A DNA stretch of 23,512 nucleotides from RGIG3528 sp045629005 (lineage in GTDB: Bacteria; Bacillota; Clostridia; Lachnospirales; Lachnospiraceae): NCBI GenBank assembly GCA_045629005.1, contig JAZQQJ010000043.1, forward strand, positions 1-23,512. Direction: 5' to 3'. This document shows, in pieces, positions 22,826 through 23,512 of this stretch. A program made the translations under genes and the position numbers. Every line of letters starts with the position of its first letter. Position 1 is the first letter of the stretch. The notes beneath the pieces are model-generated. The model made no database searches, had not been told where the DNA came from, and worked only from the letters and a program-made list of their open reading frames with translations.

Positions 22826-22849
22826 AAAAAAGGTCCGGTGGACCTTTTT
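22826..22849. terminator. Intrinsic terminator after the DUF6718 gene
   Basis: AAAAAGGTCC-GGT-GGACCTTTTT: a short stem with A and T runs on both sides, working in either direction. It ends the transcript of the RelA/SpoT-DUF6718 pair on the minus strand, after about 110 bases of GC-rich 3' sequence with further small hairpins (TTCCC-GTGA-GGGAA near 22894). Confidence 0.75.
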
Positions 22850-22871
22850 CCCGCCGAACCGACCGAAGCGG
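22848..22871. repeat. Dispersed 24-bp repeat, copy 2
   Basis: Identical to 19912-19935, same orientation, next to the terminator above. Confidence 0.8.
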
Positions 22872-22959
22872 AGCGAAGACCTTCAGCGCCGTTTCCCGTG
22901 AGGGAACCCCTTAGGGAACCCCCACATTTTAATCTCATCATAATACAAGCCTCAGGAAA

Positions 22960-23184
22960 TTACATATTCACTACTGCATTAAAAAATTCTTCTTCTGTAT
23001 CAACGAACTCATAAGGTTCATATTCTCCATAAGCAGAAGGTCTACTAATAGTCACTAGCTGAATTTTTTCATATCCGACTTTTTCCTCAATTGTTCTTTT
23101 TAATAAAGAAAGATGCTTTCCATGCGTTGTTTTCAGAGCAACACATCCTACTTCATCTATGTTCTTAGCAACCAGATAACACAT
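22960..23184 (-). CDS. Small DUF6718 family protein
   Basis: A 74-aa protein beginning MCYLVAKNIDEVGCVALKT and containing HGKHLSLLKR and a YEKIQLVTISRPSAYGEYEP segment, which I recognise as the DUF6718 type. Its function is unknown. There is no signal peptide or membrane segment. AAGGAGG lies 9 bases before the ATG, and the gene starts inside the last 20 bases of the RelA/SpoT-domain gene in another frame, so the two are translationally coupled. Both are clearly more AT-rich than the central genes, suggesting acquisition together. Confidence 0.82.
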   Translation of the reverse strand: MCYLVAKNIDEVGCVALKTTHGKHLSLLKRTIEEKVGYEKIQLVTISRPSAYGEYEPYEFVDTEEEFFNAVVNM

Positions 23185-23512
23185 GCTTCATCGCCTCCTT
23201 AAAATCTTGCTCCGTCTGTATTTGGGCACTTTCATACAAACTTCTTAGTTGTACACCAACTGAATTATCATAATTCTTTTTATATAAAAATTTGTGCAAC
23301 CAGTTATTAAACTGTCTATCATAATAAGTATTATACTGTATTTCAATTGGATAATGACTACCATCTAATTGAAAATAGGCATGTACTCCCCTATATCCAT
23401 CATCATTAGCCTTTCCCTGGGACATATCTGCTATTCGAAATTCTGGATAATCCTGCAAATTAATAACATCATCATAATTATCGCACAAAGAACGAAATCC
23501 TAAAAGATCATC
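23165..23512 (-). CDS. RelA/SpoT-domain nucleotidyltransferase (partial, 5' end beyond window)
   Basis: The open frame runs off the right edge (the frame is open to 23512); an internal TTG at 23488 is not the start. The visible 115 codons begin DDLLGFRSLC and NYDDV, matching the synthetase motif 'D..G.R..C....D', then GYRGVHAYFQ (the GYRSxH substrate-binding motif) and HYPIEIQYNT (the 'E.Q..T' strand). These are the core of the ppGpp synthetase fold of RelA, SpoT and small alarmone synthetases. The HD hydrolase and regulatory domains are absent from the visible C-terminus, which ends soon after the fold, so it is a single-domain type. Whether it makes (p)ppGpp or modifies tRNA like toxSAS enzymes cannot be told. 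AT-rich (about 25-35% GC). Confidence 0.8.
   Translation of the reverse strand, partial: DDLLGFRSLCDNYDDVINLQDYPEFRIADMSQGKANDDGYRGVHAYFQLDGSHYPIEIQYNTYYDRQFNNWLHKFLYKKNYDNSVGVQLRSLYESAQIQTEQDFKEAMKHVLSGC

Noticed and set aside
22753..22941. 62-codon minus-strand frame
   Set aside because: It runs through the terminator and the GC-rich 3' region of the DUF6718 transcript and overlaps the S41 promoter; no ribosome site.

Overview
The window looks like chromosome from a low-to-mid-GC anaerobic Firmicute, most likely a Lachnospiraceae member (Butyrivibrio/Roseburia-like). This is inferred from the gene families, strong AGGAGG ribosome sites, sigma-A type promoters (TTGACA/TATAAT) and U-tailed hairpin terminators. 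Almost all genes are on the minus strand; only a lipoprotein/coiled-coil pair (4.26-5.92 kb) is confidently coded on the plus strand.

Layout, left to right. 0-4.1 kb: tRNA-Leu(CAG) with its own promoter and terminator, then (read right to left) an operon DegV/FakB-like - FakA-like - PlsY, which fits the route fatty acid to acyl-phosphate to 1-acyl-glycerol-3-phosphate; upstream lies a separately terminated TetR regulator. 4.2-6.0 kb: a divergent plus-strand pair, a possibly leaderless Thr/Pro-rich lipoprotein and an overlapping coiled-coil protein, closed by a strong bidirectional terminator. 6.0-7.9 kb: thioredoxin, a Cys-rich U32-like protein and a metallo-beta-lactamase-fold protein in one operon. 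8.0-9.5 kb: PadR regulator plus DUF2812 membrane protein, behind a promoter covered by three 15-bp direct repeats. 9.6-10.2 kb: a noncoding 52-bp tandem palindrome array, then a separate GC-rich repeat block. 10.2-16.1 kb: a six-gene operon of ABC ATPase, two ABC-2 permeases, NarL-type histidine kinase and response regulator (LnrLMN/LnrJK-like architecture), ending in an L-threonine aldolase. 16.2-18.3 kb: citrate synthase and a MarR regulator with candidate operators. 18.3-19.8 kb: a six-helix membrane protein and a nitroreductase-fold protein.

19.8-23.5 kb is accessory in character: a second 52/53-bp palindrome array, a frameshifted remnant of a serine recombinase, a 5' fragment of an IS1182-like transposase, an S41 peptidase, and at the window edge an AT-rich overlapping pair of DUF6718 protein and RelA/SpoT-domain protein (the latter cut by the edge).

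The most unusual signal is the pair of palindrome arrays about 10 kb apart. Their sequences differ, but they share a GGTAA/TTACC stem core and a 52-53 bp period, about five helical turns. They are not CRISPR arrays. I can describe their structure but not their function.
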